Made by a program: the position numbers and the translations under genes | Assembly (NCBI GenBank): GCA_026396355.1 | Contig: JAPLWY010000094.1 | Coordinates: forward strand, 1-5,846 | Length of the DNA stretch: 5,846 nt | Source of the DNA: Microcaldota archaeon | GTDB lineage: Archaea; Micrarchaeota; Micrarchaeia; Anstonellales; Anstonellaceae | Direction: 5' to 3' | Notes under the pieces: generated by a model | Databases searched by the model: none | Seen by the model: only the letters and a program-made list of their open reading frames with translations | What the model was told of the DNA's origin: nothing | Part shown: one piece after another, positions 1 to 5,846 of the stretch | Layout: each line of letters begins with the position of its first letter | How positions within the stretch are numbered: position 1 is the first letter of the stretch

Positions 1-1206
1 ATCATGATGCAGCGCTGGTTCGTGCGCAGGAGCAGGCCGGTTGCAGAGCGCTTTGACCCCATCATCCCGCTCATCACAGGGCAGCGCATAGTCGACGTTT
101 TCTTCCCGATTGCAAAAGGAGGCTCGGTCTGCGTGCCAGGCCCCTTCGGCTCAGGAAAAACAGTCACCCAGCACCAGTTTGCAAAATGGTCTGACACGCA
201 AATAGTGGTTTACGTGGGCTGCGGCGAGCGCGGCAATGAAATGACTGAAGTGCTCACCGAATTCCCGCACCTGGAAGACCCTCGCACCAAAAAGCCCCTC
301 ATGCAGCGCACAGTGCTGATTGCAAACACCTCCAACATGCCAGTGGCAGCGCGTGAGGCATCAATTTACACCGGAGTCACAATCGCGGAATACTACCGCG
401 ACATGGGCTATGACGTTGCATTGATGGCAGACTCCACCTCTCGCTGGGCAGAGGCAATGCGTGAAATCGGAGGCAGGCTGGAAGAAATGCCTGGAGAGGA
501 GGGCTACCCAGCTTACCTTGCAAGAAGGCTGGCAGAGTTCTATGAGCGCGCAGGCAGGGTACGCTGCTTAGGCTCGGATGAAAACCGCACAGGCTCAGTC
601 ACAATTATCGGGGCAGTCTCACCGCCAGGAGGCGACATTAACGAGCCGGTTTCGCAAAACACATTGCGCGTCACCAAGGTTTTCCTTGCGCTTGACGCCT
701 CGCTTGCGCAGCGCAGGCACTTCCCGGCTTTCCACTGGCTAAGGAGCTACTCACTTTACACAGACACGCTGGACAGCTGGTATGTGAGCAATGTTTCCTC
801 TGACTGGGTGGACCTTCGCAAGGAGGCAATGGCGCTTCTGCAGAAAGAGGCCGAGCTGCAGGAAATTGTGCAGCTAGTTGGGCCTGACGCGCTTCCTGAA
901 AAGGAGCAGGCAGTCATGCTTTCCACCAAGATGCTTCGCGAGGATTTGCTGCAGCAGTCGGCATTCCACGAGGTGGACACCTACTCCAGCATGAAAAAGC
1001 AGTATTTCATACTGCGCAACATCATGAGGTTCCACAGCAGGGCAATTGCCTCTGTGGAGCTTGGAATACAACTGAAGAGGATACTTGAACTGCCCATCCG
1101 CGAGCGGATTGCAAGGATGAAGGAAGTGCCGGAAGAGAAGATTTCCGAAATAGACTTCCTGGGAAGCGAGATAAACAAGGCTTTTGACAGCCTTGGGGCA
1201 AAGTGA
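1..1206 (+). CDS. atpA: A-type ATP synthase catalytic subunit A, 5' end outside the window
   Basis: This is the ATP-binding catalytic subunit of the archaeal A1Ao ATP synthase; three copies alternate with subunit B in the cytoplasmic head and make or hydrolyse ATP. About 400 residues are visible, against roughly 580-590 for the family, so the N-terminal barrel and most of the bulge domain lie left of the window. The frame is open through base 1, and the ATG at 4 is internal because family members read continuously through this MMQRW segment. Counting from that Met, the P-loop GPFGSGKT is at 46-53, GERGNE with the catalytic Glu at 74-79, and ADSTSRW with the Walker B Asp at 142-148. SPPGGD and the helical C-terminal domain (AELQEIVQLVG, FHEVDTY, RERIARMK) follow. 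No intein interrupts the P-loop, a known insertion site in this family. It lies 16 bases upstream of atpB in the same operon. I see no frameshift or missing key residue. Confidence 0.97.
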   Translation: MMMQRWFVRRSRPVAERFDPIIPLITGQRIVDVFFPIAKGGSVCVPGPFGSGKTVTQHQFAKWSDTQIVVYVGCGERGNEMTEVLTEFPHLEDPRTKKPLMQRTVLIANTSNMPVAAREASIYTGVTIAEYYRDMGYDVALMADSTSRWAEAMREIGGRLEEMPGEEGYPAYLARRLAEFYERAGRVRCLGSDENRTGSVTIIGAVSPPGGDINEPVSQNTLRVTKVFLALDASLAQRRHFPAFHWLRSYSLYTDTLDSWYVSNVSSDWVDLRKEAMALLQKEAELQEIVQLVGPDALPEKEQAVMLSTKMLREDLLQQSAFHEVDTYSSMKKQYFILRNIMRFHSRAIASVELGIQLKRILELPIRERIARMKEVPEEKISEIDFLGSEINKAFDSLGAK

Positions 1207-1219
1207 GGAGGCTGGTGAT
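1205..1219 (+). promoter_or_regulatory. Bipartite Shine-Dalgarno of atpB
   Basis: The stop codon of atpA overlaps a GAGGAGG run (1205-1211), followed by GGTGAT (1214-1219) three bases before the ATG at 1223. Together they match both halves of the archaeal anti-Shine-Dalgarno complement AGGAGGTGATCC, with a short CT insertion between them. The site fixes the atpB start at 1223 and suggests translation coupled to termination of atpA. Confidence 0.75.
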
Positions 1220-1267
1220 TGCATGAAGGAATACAAAACAATATCGCAAATCGCAGGCCCGCTGGTA

Positions 1268-1274
1268 TTTGCAG
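1268..1274 (+). other. atpB: First deletion junction in atpB (about 74 bases lost)
   Basis: The codon for the Phe of IAGPLVF ends at 1270, and the Gln codon of QVLDT begins at 1272 in a different frame, with one base between them. From my memory of related AtpB proteins, about 25 residues of the N-terminal barrel normally lie between these motifs, which implies about 74 missing bases. The exact number is an estimate; the frame change is seen directly. Confidence 0.85.
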
Positions 1275-1919
1275 GTGCTGGACACCCAGCGCGGCATTGC
1301 CGTCATCCAGGTGTTCGGCACAACCGCAGGCATTGACCTAGCCAACACAAGTGTGAAATTCCTCGGGGAAACCATGCACATCGGCGTTTCAGGCGAAATG
1401 CTGGGCAGGGTATTCAACGGGCTTGGCGAGCCGCGCGACAAAGGACCCTCAATCATTCCTGAGAAAAGGCTGGACATCAACGGTTCCCCAATCAACCCCT
1501 ACGCGCGCGCAGAGCCTCGCGACTTTATCCAGACTGGCATTTCCACAATAGACGGATTGAACACTCTGGTAAGAGGGCAGAAGCTCCCGATTTTCTCAGG
1601 TTCAGGCTTGCCGCACAACCAGCTTGCAGTGCAGATTGCCAGGCAGGCAAAGACAATCACTGCCTCAAAATCAGGCAAAAAAGACCAATTCGCAGTGGTG
1701 TTTGCCGCAGTAGGCATTACTCACGAAGAGGCAAGCTATTTCATGCGCGACTTTGAAAAGACAGGCGCGCTTGAGAGGGCAGTGCTTTTCCTCAACCTGG
1801 CGGACGACCCCTCGGTTGAGAGAATTATCACTCCCCGCCTTGCACTGACTACCGCGGAATACCTTGCATACGAGAAGAACATGCACGTGCTGGTCATCAT
1901 CACAGACATGACCAACTAC

Positions 1920-1927
1920 TGCGATAT
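1920..1927 (+). other. atpB: Second deletion junction in atpB (about 67 bases lost)
   Basis: TNYC ends with the TGC codon at 1920-1922; two bases (GA) follow, then TAT at 1925 opens YTDLSTIYERAGR in another frame. The paralogous AtpA in this window carries 23 extra residues at this place (its residues 150-172, bases 451-519, EAMREIGG to PAYL). Their AtpB counterpart, normally EALREI to GYPGYM, is absent. That makes about 67 missing bases. This shift cancels the one at 1271. Confidence 0.88.
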
Positions 1928-2485
1928 ACCGACTTGTCCACCATCTATGAGCGCGCAGGGCGCATCAAGGGCAAGGACGGAACTGTCACGCAGCTCTCAA
2001 TACTGACAATGCCTGGCGATGACATTACCCACCCGATTGCCGACCTGACTGGTTACATTACAGAAGGGCAAATCGTGCTGGGCCGTGACTTGCTCCGCAA
2101 AAACATCACGCCTCCAGTGGACGTGCTGCCTTGCTTATCCAGGTTAATGAACCTGGGAATTGGCAAGGACAGGACGCGCGAAGACCACCGAGGAATGGCA
2201 GACCAGCTCTACGCAGCCTATGCGACAGGGCGCGACCTGCGCTCGCTTTCAGCAGTGGTTGGCGAAGAAGCGCTTTCAGCAAACGACAAGACCTATCTCA
2301 AGTTCGCAGACGAATTCGAGAAGCGCTTCATCTCGCAGGGCAGCCACGAGGACAGGACAATCGAGCAGACGCTGGACTTGGGCTGGGAACTGCTCGCAGT
2401 GTTCCCCGAGTCCGAGCTGAAGAGGCTCAAGAAGGAATTCATCGAGAAATACGGCAAGAAATACCGCAAGAACTGATTGGCTTAA

Positions 2486-2490
2486 GTGAT
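2486..2490 (+). promoter_or_regulatory. Shine-Dalgarno of atpD
   Basis: GTGAT, within TAAGTGAT, ends four bases before the ATG at 2495 and pairs with the ATCAC part of the archaeal 16S tail. It supports 2495 as the start, 18 bases after the atpB stop codon. Confidence 0.55.
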
Positions 2491-2494
2491 TTGA

Positions 2495-3169
2495 ATGGCT
2501 GACGACCCAAACCCGACGCGCATGGAGCTTCTCAAGGCCAAGACTCGCGTGAAGCTCGCGCGCAAGGGGCACAAGCTTCTCAAGCAGAAGCGCGACGCGC
2601 TCATTCTTGAGTTCTTCAAGATACTGGGCAAGGCGCAGGACCTGAGAAGCGAGCTCAATTTGCGCATGAAGTCAGCCTACTCCTCGCTTGCAGTGGCGCA
2701 GGCTTACCATCCCATGCAGGAGATTGAGTCTGCAGCACTAGCTGTAAAGCGCGCTCCCGGCGTTCACGTGGAAGTGCGCAACATCATGGGCGTCAAGATT
2801 CCCTCGCTTGAGACTTCGGAAGCGAAAAAGCCGCTTCTTACGCGCGGCTATTCCATTGTAGGGACCTCTGCAAAAATAGACGAAGTGGCAGACTCGTTCG
2901 AAAGCGTGCTGGACTTGGTTTTCAAGCTCTCCGAAACCGAAAACGCCATCCGCAGGCTGATTCTTGAGATAGAAAAAACAAAGCGCCGCGTGAACTCGCT
3001 CGAATTCGTGATGATCCCTCGCCTTGAAAAGCAGGCCAGGATGATTTCGTTTAGGCTTGAGGAAATGGAGCGCGACTCCTTTGTCATGCTAAAGACAATC
3101 AAGCGCAAGCTCGAGAAGAACGCGGAAAAGAAGAACGAATCAGAAGAAATTCTGGACAGGGGAAGCTGA
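2495..3169 (+). CDS. atpD: A-type ATP synthase subunit D (central rotor stalk)
   Basis: AtpD is the long coiled-coil shaft that turns inside the A3B3 head and transmits rotation from the membrane ring. The 224-residue product fits the usual family size (about 200-225). Recognisable parts are the N-terminal helix signature PTRMELLKAK (residues 7-16) with the basic KLARKGHKLLKQKRD stretch, the central RGYSIVGTSAKID block, and the C-terminal helix with EKTKRRVNSLEFVMIPRLE. A strongly charged tail (EKNAEKKNESEE) ends the protein. The first and last thirds are predicted from composition to be long helices that pair as an antiparallel coiled coil; the middle forms the small globular part. The ATG at 2495 is chosen because it follows a GTGAT motif and precedes the conserved PTRMELL at the usual short distance. 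It is the last gene of this operon here, because the next gene converges on it. No defect is visible. Confidence 0.96.
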   Translation: MADDPNPTRMELLKAKTRVKLARKGHKLLKQKRDALILEFFKILGKAQDLRSELNLRMKSAYSSLAVAQAYHPMQEIESAALAVKRAPGVHVEVRNIMGVKIPSLETSEAKKPLLTRGYSIVGTSAKIDEVADSFESVLDLVFKLSETENAIRRLILEIEKTKRRVNSLEFVMIPRLEKQARMISFRLEEMERDSFVMLKTIKRKLEKNAEKKNESEEILDRGS

Positions 3170-3247
3170 AATTTCATCTAAATCGTGCAGTTTGGCCTCC
3201 CCGCAGCAAAAGCCCTGTCTCAAACGCCTAATCCGGAAACTCGATTC
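3170..3247. other. Convergent intergenic gap between atpD and the M20 gene
   Basis: This 78-base gap separates two stop codons that face each other. Transcription of both genes should end in or beyond it. I see no strong hairpin and no clear T-run on either strand, so termination is either by weak archaeal signals or inside the opposite gene. Confidence 0.6.
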
Positions 3248-4882
3248 TCAGGTGCCGGTTTTGCTTGGAAGGCGCTCCCAATTCACAGCCAAATCCACTG
3301 TCAGATTGACGAATTTCTCAATCTGGGGGAGCGAAACATACTCGTTCGGGCCGTGGATGCTCTGGTTCTGCGGCCCTGCCGCAAGCGAGGGTATGCCCAC
3401 CTTTATCAGCATGTCCAAATCCAGTCCGCCCAATCCGCCGTATATCCCGGTCTCAAGCCCCTGCCCTGCGAATGCCGATTGCACCTGCCTGACAAGGGAA
3501 TCATTCACCGGGTTCTTCTCCAGCATGCAAGGCGCGTGCATTGACCATTTGCCATCATCAAGGATAAGCCCAGTGCCGCTTCCAGCGCCTTTCTTGAAAG
3601 CTTCAATCAGCTCGCCCTTGATTTTCATGATATCTTCCTCAGGCAGCGCCCTGGCATCCACTCCTAGCATTGCAAGCGTCGCAGTCTTTCCTGTGATATA
3701 TTCTCTTACTAGCCGGATAGCTTCCGGAATCGGGTTGAGCGTCTGATGGGTGTAGCCAGCATGCCCTCCCTTTCCTATTATCTCAATCTGTCCGCTTGGG
3801 CCGCCTGCATCCACTCCAACATCATCGTTTCTTGCGATTATCTCAAATCCAGGGGATAATTTGCCCCGCAAATCAGCCACAAACCCCTGCCAATCTTTTT
3901 TCGGGGACGTGATTGTATACGCGCCCCCCAGGACTCTTACAAAATCATCCGGGATTCCGAACGAAACATAGCATGAGCCTGGGACGGAATTTGTCTTTTC
4001 GCCAGCCCAAATAGCATCAACAGATATCCCCTCAGTGCGTTTGATGTGGAAATTGATCATTGTCGGTGTCACCCGCCCCCATACATTCGGGCGGGGCGCC
4101 TCGGTGGCAAGGCAGACTGATTCGATTTTTTCCCTCTTTCCGGCATATTCCATTATTGCATCAAAAATGCCCAGGGCATCCTTTGTTTTCCCATGGAATC
4201 CGGTCTTTGCCCCAATCACTCCCGAGGAGGCAACCGTGATGACTGGCCTGGTGTCCCAGACAAGGGCGGCATCCGCCTTCAGAAGTCCGCTTTCAGCAAG
4301 ATACTTGAAGCCAAGCTCGCTCCCGGTCTCCTCATCCCTTCCAACAAGCATCTGCACATTCACCTTGGAATTCTTCTCCTGCAGCAGCCTGTGCATTGCC
4401 TCAAGGCCGACCACTATGCCGCTTTTGCAGTCTGCGGCCCCCCTGCCATACGCCTTGTCGCCATCCACGGTAAATTCAAACGGGCCGGTTTTCCAATTCT
4501 TCATTTCGCCGACCGGCACCACGTCTGCATGGACTGCGATGAGTATTGTCTGCTTTTCCGGGTCCTCGTTCGGCATCTTCACAAGCCAGTTGCCGACATG
4601 CGCCCCAATCTGTTCGCAGCCCAATCCGCGCATTGCCGCCTCCTTCTGAAGGGCTTTTCCAAACCCCTCGTAATCGGGCGCCGCCTGTTCGCCTGAAACC
4701 GTTTTGACTGCAACCAGGCTGCCAAGGGACTCGACAACGCGCGTCCTCTGGTCTGTGCTCAGGATATTTTGCTTGAATTGTTTTTCAGAGGGCATTATTT
4801 TTCCGCCCGCCTTATTCTCATCGATTATAAAAGAAGGCTTGAACGATTTTGCAATATACGCATAAGGTTTCAGGATATTCAT
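3248..4882 (-). CDS. M20-family zinc metallopeptidase/deacylase (ArgE/DapE/PepV-like) with enlarged lid domain
   Basis: This is a cytoplasmic di-zinc amidohydrolase or peptidase of the M20 clan; the substrate cannot be read from the sequence. The 544-residue protein has the full catalytic set: HAD at 118-120 (zinc His118, Asp120), GRGAADCKSG with bridging Asp151, DEETGSE with catalytic Glu184 and zinc Glu185, WDTRP with zinc Asp210, and HGPNE with zinc His510. GKGGHAGYTH (370-379) looks like the lid segment whose His (374) completes the active site. The lid, about 219-400, is larger than in 370-400-residue ArgE/DapE enzymes and seems to hold two related halves, as in the monomeric dipeptidase PepV. 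The ATG at 4882 is chosen because AGAGGTG lies five bases before it; a GTG at 4897 in the same frame overlaps that site, and an internal Met30 (4795) has no good site. There is no signal peptide or membrane segment. The gene converges on atpD and probably has its own promoter. Confidence 0.9.
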   Translation of the reverse strand: MNILKPYAYIAKSFKPSFIIDENKAGGKIMPSEKQFKQNILSTDQRTRVVESLGSLVAVKTVSGEQAAPDYEGFGKALQKEAAMRGLGCEQIGAHVGNWLVKMPNEDPEKQTILIAVHADVVPVGEMKNWKTGPFEFTVDGDKAYGRGAADCKSGIVVGLEAMHRLLQEKNSKVNVQMLVGRDEETGSELGFKYLAESGLLKADAALVWDTRPVITVASSGVIGAKTGFHGKTKDALGIFDAIMEYAGKREKIESVCLATEAPRPNVWGRVTPTMINFHIKRTEGISVDAIWAGEKTNSVPGSCYVSFGIPDDFVRVLGGAYTITSPKKDWQGFVADLRGKLSPGFEIIARNDDVGVDAGGPSGQIEIIGKGGHAGYTHQTLNPIPEAIRLVREYITGKTATLAMLGVDARALPEEDIMKIKGELIEAFKKGAGSGTGLILDDGKWSMHAPCMLEKNPVNDSLVRQVQSAFAGQGLETGIYGGLGGLDLDMLIKVGIPSLAAGPQNQSIHGPNEYVSLPQIEKFVNLTVDLAVNWERLPSKTGT

Positions 4883-4887
4883 TTCTC

Positions 4888-4894
4888 CACCTCT
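4888..4894 (-). promoter_or_regulatory. Shine-Dalgarno of the M20 gene
   Basis: On the minus strand AGAGGTG is followed by five bases and then the ATG at 4882. It matches the AGGTG part of the archaeal consensus and decides the start against the upstream in-frame GTG at 4897-4895, which lies just before this motif. Confidence 0.7.
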
Positions 4895-4933
4895 CACACT
4901 CTTCCGCTTGCGTTTTCATTCCTGCTAATATGG

Positions 4934-4943
4934 TATTTTAAAA
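4934..4943 (-). promoter_or_regulatory. TATA box of the M20 gene
   Basis: The minus strand reads TTTTAAAATA here, inside an AT-rich patch of an otherwise balanced region. Archaeal TATA boxes sit about 27 bases before the transcript start, which would place the start near 4912 and give a leader of about 30 bases containing the Shine-Dalgarno site. No convincing B-recognition element is visible upstream. TTTTAAAA is palindromic, but no gene starts on the plus strand nearby. Confidence 0.5.
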
Positions 4944-4990
4944 CAATCGAAAATCCAAATTCCAAAAACAGACCGCGGTGCTGAAGATTA

Positions 4991-5006
4991 TGCAACCCTG
5001 CTTGCA
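4991..5006. repeat. Short inverted repeat
   Basis: TGCAA and TTGCA form five-base arms around a six-base CCCTGC spacer. It could be a weak hairpin or a dimeric regulator site upstream of the M20 promoter, but arms this short also arise by chance. Confidence 0.25.
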
Positions 5007-5007
5007 C

Positions 5008-5015
5008 AAAAATAA
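5008..5015 (-). terminator. Possible T-rich terminator of the 254-residue gene
   Basis: The minus strand reads TTATTTTT about 70 bases after the stop codon of the upstream minus-strand gene; a second T5 run lies at 4968-4964. Archaeal RNA polymerase stops at short T-runs without needing a hairpin, so either run could end that transcript before the M20 promoter. The runs are short and the call is weak. Confidence 0.25.
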
Positions 5016-5081
5016 CAGGCGCTCGCGTTTCCAGCCCAGAAATTCAATGCAGATTCCCTACCGCCGTGCCGGCGCGCCATC

Positions 5082-5846
5082 TCATTTCACAGTGCTGCTC
5101 TTGCACGGCACTATAATGTCCAAAAAGTGCCCATCTTTCTTGTCTGCTTCCCTCACAGTGCAGTTGGTGAACCTCGCCTTTTCCTTAAGCACGGCAATTC
5201 GCCAGGCAAAGTCTTTCCCGTATGCCTCCAGGTAATCCTCGTGCTCGCTGCAATAGGCGCTGAGCACCAGATTGTCTCCCTTGGCATGCGGTACAATCCT
5301 GTCAATCAGGAAATGGTTCCTCGCCTCAGTCAGGAGAAAATACAGCTGTCCTCCCTGCACCCTGCTCAAATTCGGCTTCTTGGTAGGGCACAAGTCAAGC
5401 GCCCCGAAGTCTATACCTATCTCCATCTTGCCTGCCAGCTCGCCTGCCAAATCCGCGCTTGCGTCGATTTCAGATGCCTCGAGGAAGCGCAGGGTAACGT
5501 ACATGCTGCTATAGCCAAGCGGGACGCCAATATAGCTCACAGGCGTTTCATGCGTGTTCACAACCACGCCTGCATCATAAGCGCCCTGCCGGATGAGCTC
5601 TTTTGCCGCTGCCATGCCTGCGTTGCTTATGGCGCCATTGGTTCTCACATGCATTGTGCCCTGGTCAAGCTCGCATATAATGGAGGGGCCAGGCGTTTTC
5701 TCCATCCTCTCTGAAAAATCCACTATCATCTTGAACTTCTGCAGGGTTTCCAGGAATTTGCCTGAATCCAGCTCAAATCTCCCGCAAAAAAACTCCTTTT
5801 CGCCAGCAATCTGGCGGGCATATCTCTCTTCGTATTTCTTTTTCAT
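5082..5846 (-). CDS. Unrecognised soluble protein of at least 254 residues; start at or beyond the window edge
   Basis: I do not recognise the family. The reading frame is open from the right edge to the TGA at 5084-5082, and the lysine-rich MKKKYEERYARQ is a plausible N-terminus. Its ATG is the last three bases of the window, so an earlier start cannot be excluded. The protein looks soluble and globular: no signal peptide, no membrane helix, no low-complexity stretch. The N-terminal third is charged and helical in character. Residues about 72-125 (TNGAISNAG, AYDAGVVVNTHETP, then IGVPLGYSSMYVTLRFLE) and 140-155 (KMEIGIDFGALDLCPT) alternate as expected for an alpha/beta fold. Six cysteines (21, 58, 153, 199, 229, 248) are scattered without a CxxC pair, which argues against a classical zinc ribbon or iron-sulfur cluster motif. 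Its composition and codon use look like those of its neighbours. It points the same way as the M20 gene but 199 bases upstream, so co-transcription is uncertain. Confidence 0.75.
   Translation of the reverse strand: MKKKYEERYARQIAGEKEFFCGRFELDSGKFLETLQKFKMIVDFSERMEKTPGPSIICELDQGTMHVRTNGAISNAGMAAAKELIRQGAYDAGVVVNTHETPVSYIGVPLGYSSMYVTLRFLEASEIDASADLAGELAGKMEIGIDFGALDLCPTKKPNLSRVQGGQLYFLLTEARNHFLIDRIVPHAKGDNLVLSAYCSEHEDYLEAYGKDFAWRIAVLKEKARFTNCTVREADKKDGHFLDIIVPCKSSTVK

Larger units (their letters stand above)
1223..2476 (+). pseudogene. atpB: A-type ATP synthase subunit B, broken by two short frameshifting deletions
   Basis: AtpB is the regulatory, non-catalytic nucleotide-binding subunit that alternates with AtpA in the A1 head. 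The gene is readable in three pieces. Piece one (1223-1270) encodes MKEYKTISQIAGPLVF, the usual N-terminus. Piece two (about 1272-1922, another frame) runs from QVLDTQRG through LGETM, FNGLGEP, DINGSPINPYAR, FIQTGISTIDG and FSGSGLPHN (1593-1619) to DMTNYC. Piece three (about 1925-2476, back in the first frame) runs from YTDLSTIYERAG through DDITHPI and LTGYITEGQI to the C-terminus; its CLSRLM motif keeps the Arg that acts as arginine finger in the family (2141-2143). About 25 and 23 residues are missing at the joins. Adding them to the 417 present codons gives about 465, the normal family length. As written, translation from 1223 stops at 1334-1336 after 37 residues. The flanking atpA and atpD are intact. 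True gene decay and an assembly or amplification error both fit; I lean towards error. Confidence 0.9.
4883..5081. other. Intergenic region upstream of the M20 gene
   Basis: About 200 bases lie between the end of the 254-residue gene and the M20 start. The left half (about 4910-4970) is AT-rich and holds the M20 TATA box. The right half is richer in GC and includes the palindrome GGCGCGCC (5071-5078) and a short inverted repeat. I see no tRNA-like or other RNA fold and no protein-coding signal. Confidence 0.6.

Noticed and set aside
139..162. Possible intein insertion in the AtpA P-loop
   Set aside because: This is a known intein site in archaeal AtpA, but GPFGSGKT reads through without interruption and the flanking sequence is normal.
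1022..1495. 157-residue frame on the minus strand spanning the atpA-atpB junction
   Set aside because: It lies opposite clearly conserved atp genes, has no ribosome site I can see, and its product is rich in Ser, Pro and Cys as expected of an antisense shadow.
1223..2476. Programmed frameshifting, ribosomal bypassing or an intron as explanation of the split atpB frames
   Set aside because: In those cases the full protein code remains present or is interrupted by extra DNA. Here conserved residues are missing from the DNA itself, with only one or two bases between the joined motifs, so recoding or splicing could not restore the protein.
2131..2502. 123-residue plus-strand frame inside the end of atpB
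   Set aside because: It overlaps the conserved C-terminal domain of AtpB in another frame and has an Arg/Gln-rich shadow composition.
3192..3746. 184-residue plus-strand frame after atpD
   Set aside because: It is antisense to the catalytic C-terminal part of the M20 gene, which carries the zinc ligand motif HGPNE, and has no family resemblance or ribosome site.
4035..4649. 204-residue plus-strand frame
   Set aside because: It is antisense to the M20 catalytic core and explained by that gene's codon bias.
5071..5078. GGCGCGCC palindrome as an operator
   Set aside because: An isolated eight-base GC palindrome next to a stop codon, far from the M20 TATA box and without a second copy, is not enough to call a site.
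5127..5714. 195-residue plus-strand frame opposite the unrecognised minus-strand gene
   Set aside because: The minus-strand frame is longer, runs to a plausible lysine-rich start and has balanced globular composition. The plus frame is rich in Cys, His and Arg without pattern. Since the minus-strand protein is unidentified, this choice is less certain than the others.

Overview
The window comes from an archaeon, or from a genome with an archaeal-type rotary ATPase. The first half carries the catalytic A, B and D subunits of an A-type (A/V-type) ATP synthase in the usual archaeal order A-B-D. The short gaps hold Shine-Dalgarno motifs of the GGTGAT/GAGGTG kind, and one gene has a TTTTAAAATA-type TATA box. 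Base composition is near half GC. I cannot assign a lineage from the sequence alone.

Layout. Positions 1-1206 (+) hold the C-terminal two thirds of atpA, cut by the left window edge. Positions 1223-2476 (+) hold atpB, which is broken: two short stretches of coding DNA, about 74 and 67 bases, are missing, and each loss shifts the frame. Because the two shifts cancel, the gene runs in frame 2, then frame 0, then frame 2 again. Positions 2495-3169 (+) hold a complete atpD. A 78-base gap separates this operon end from a convergent gene at 3248-4882 (-), a complete M20-family metallopeptidase/deacylase with an enlarged, apparently two-lobed lid domain. About 200 non-coding bases follow, with the likely promoter of the M20 gene. 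Positions 5082-5846 (-) hold a protein of at least 254 residues that I do not recognise; its proposed start codon is the last three bases of the window.

How the genes work together. AtpA and AtpB form the alternating hexamer of the catalytic head and AtpD is the central rotor shaft, so the three plus-strand genes form one translationally tight unit at the 3' end of the atp operon. The two minus-strand genes look unrelated to energy conversion and probably do not share one simple transcript, since the M20 gene has its own promoter-like sequence.

The main point for a second look is the doubly deleted atpB between two intact partner genes. Loss of AtpB would disable the enzyme, so an assembly or amplification artefact must be separated from real decay. 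The two-lobed M20 lid and the unrecognised 254-residue protein come next. I did not find a convincing new multi-gene system.
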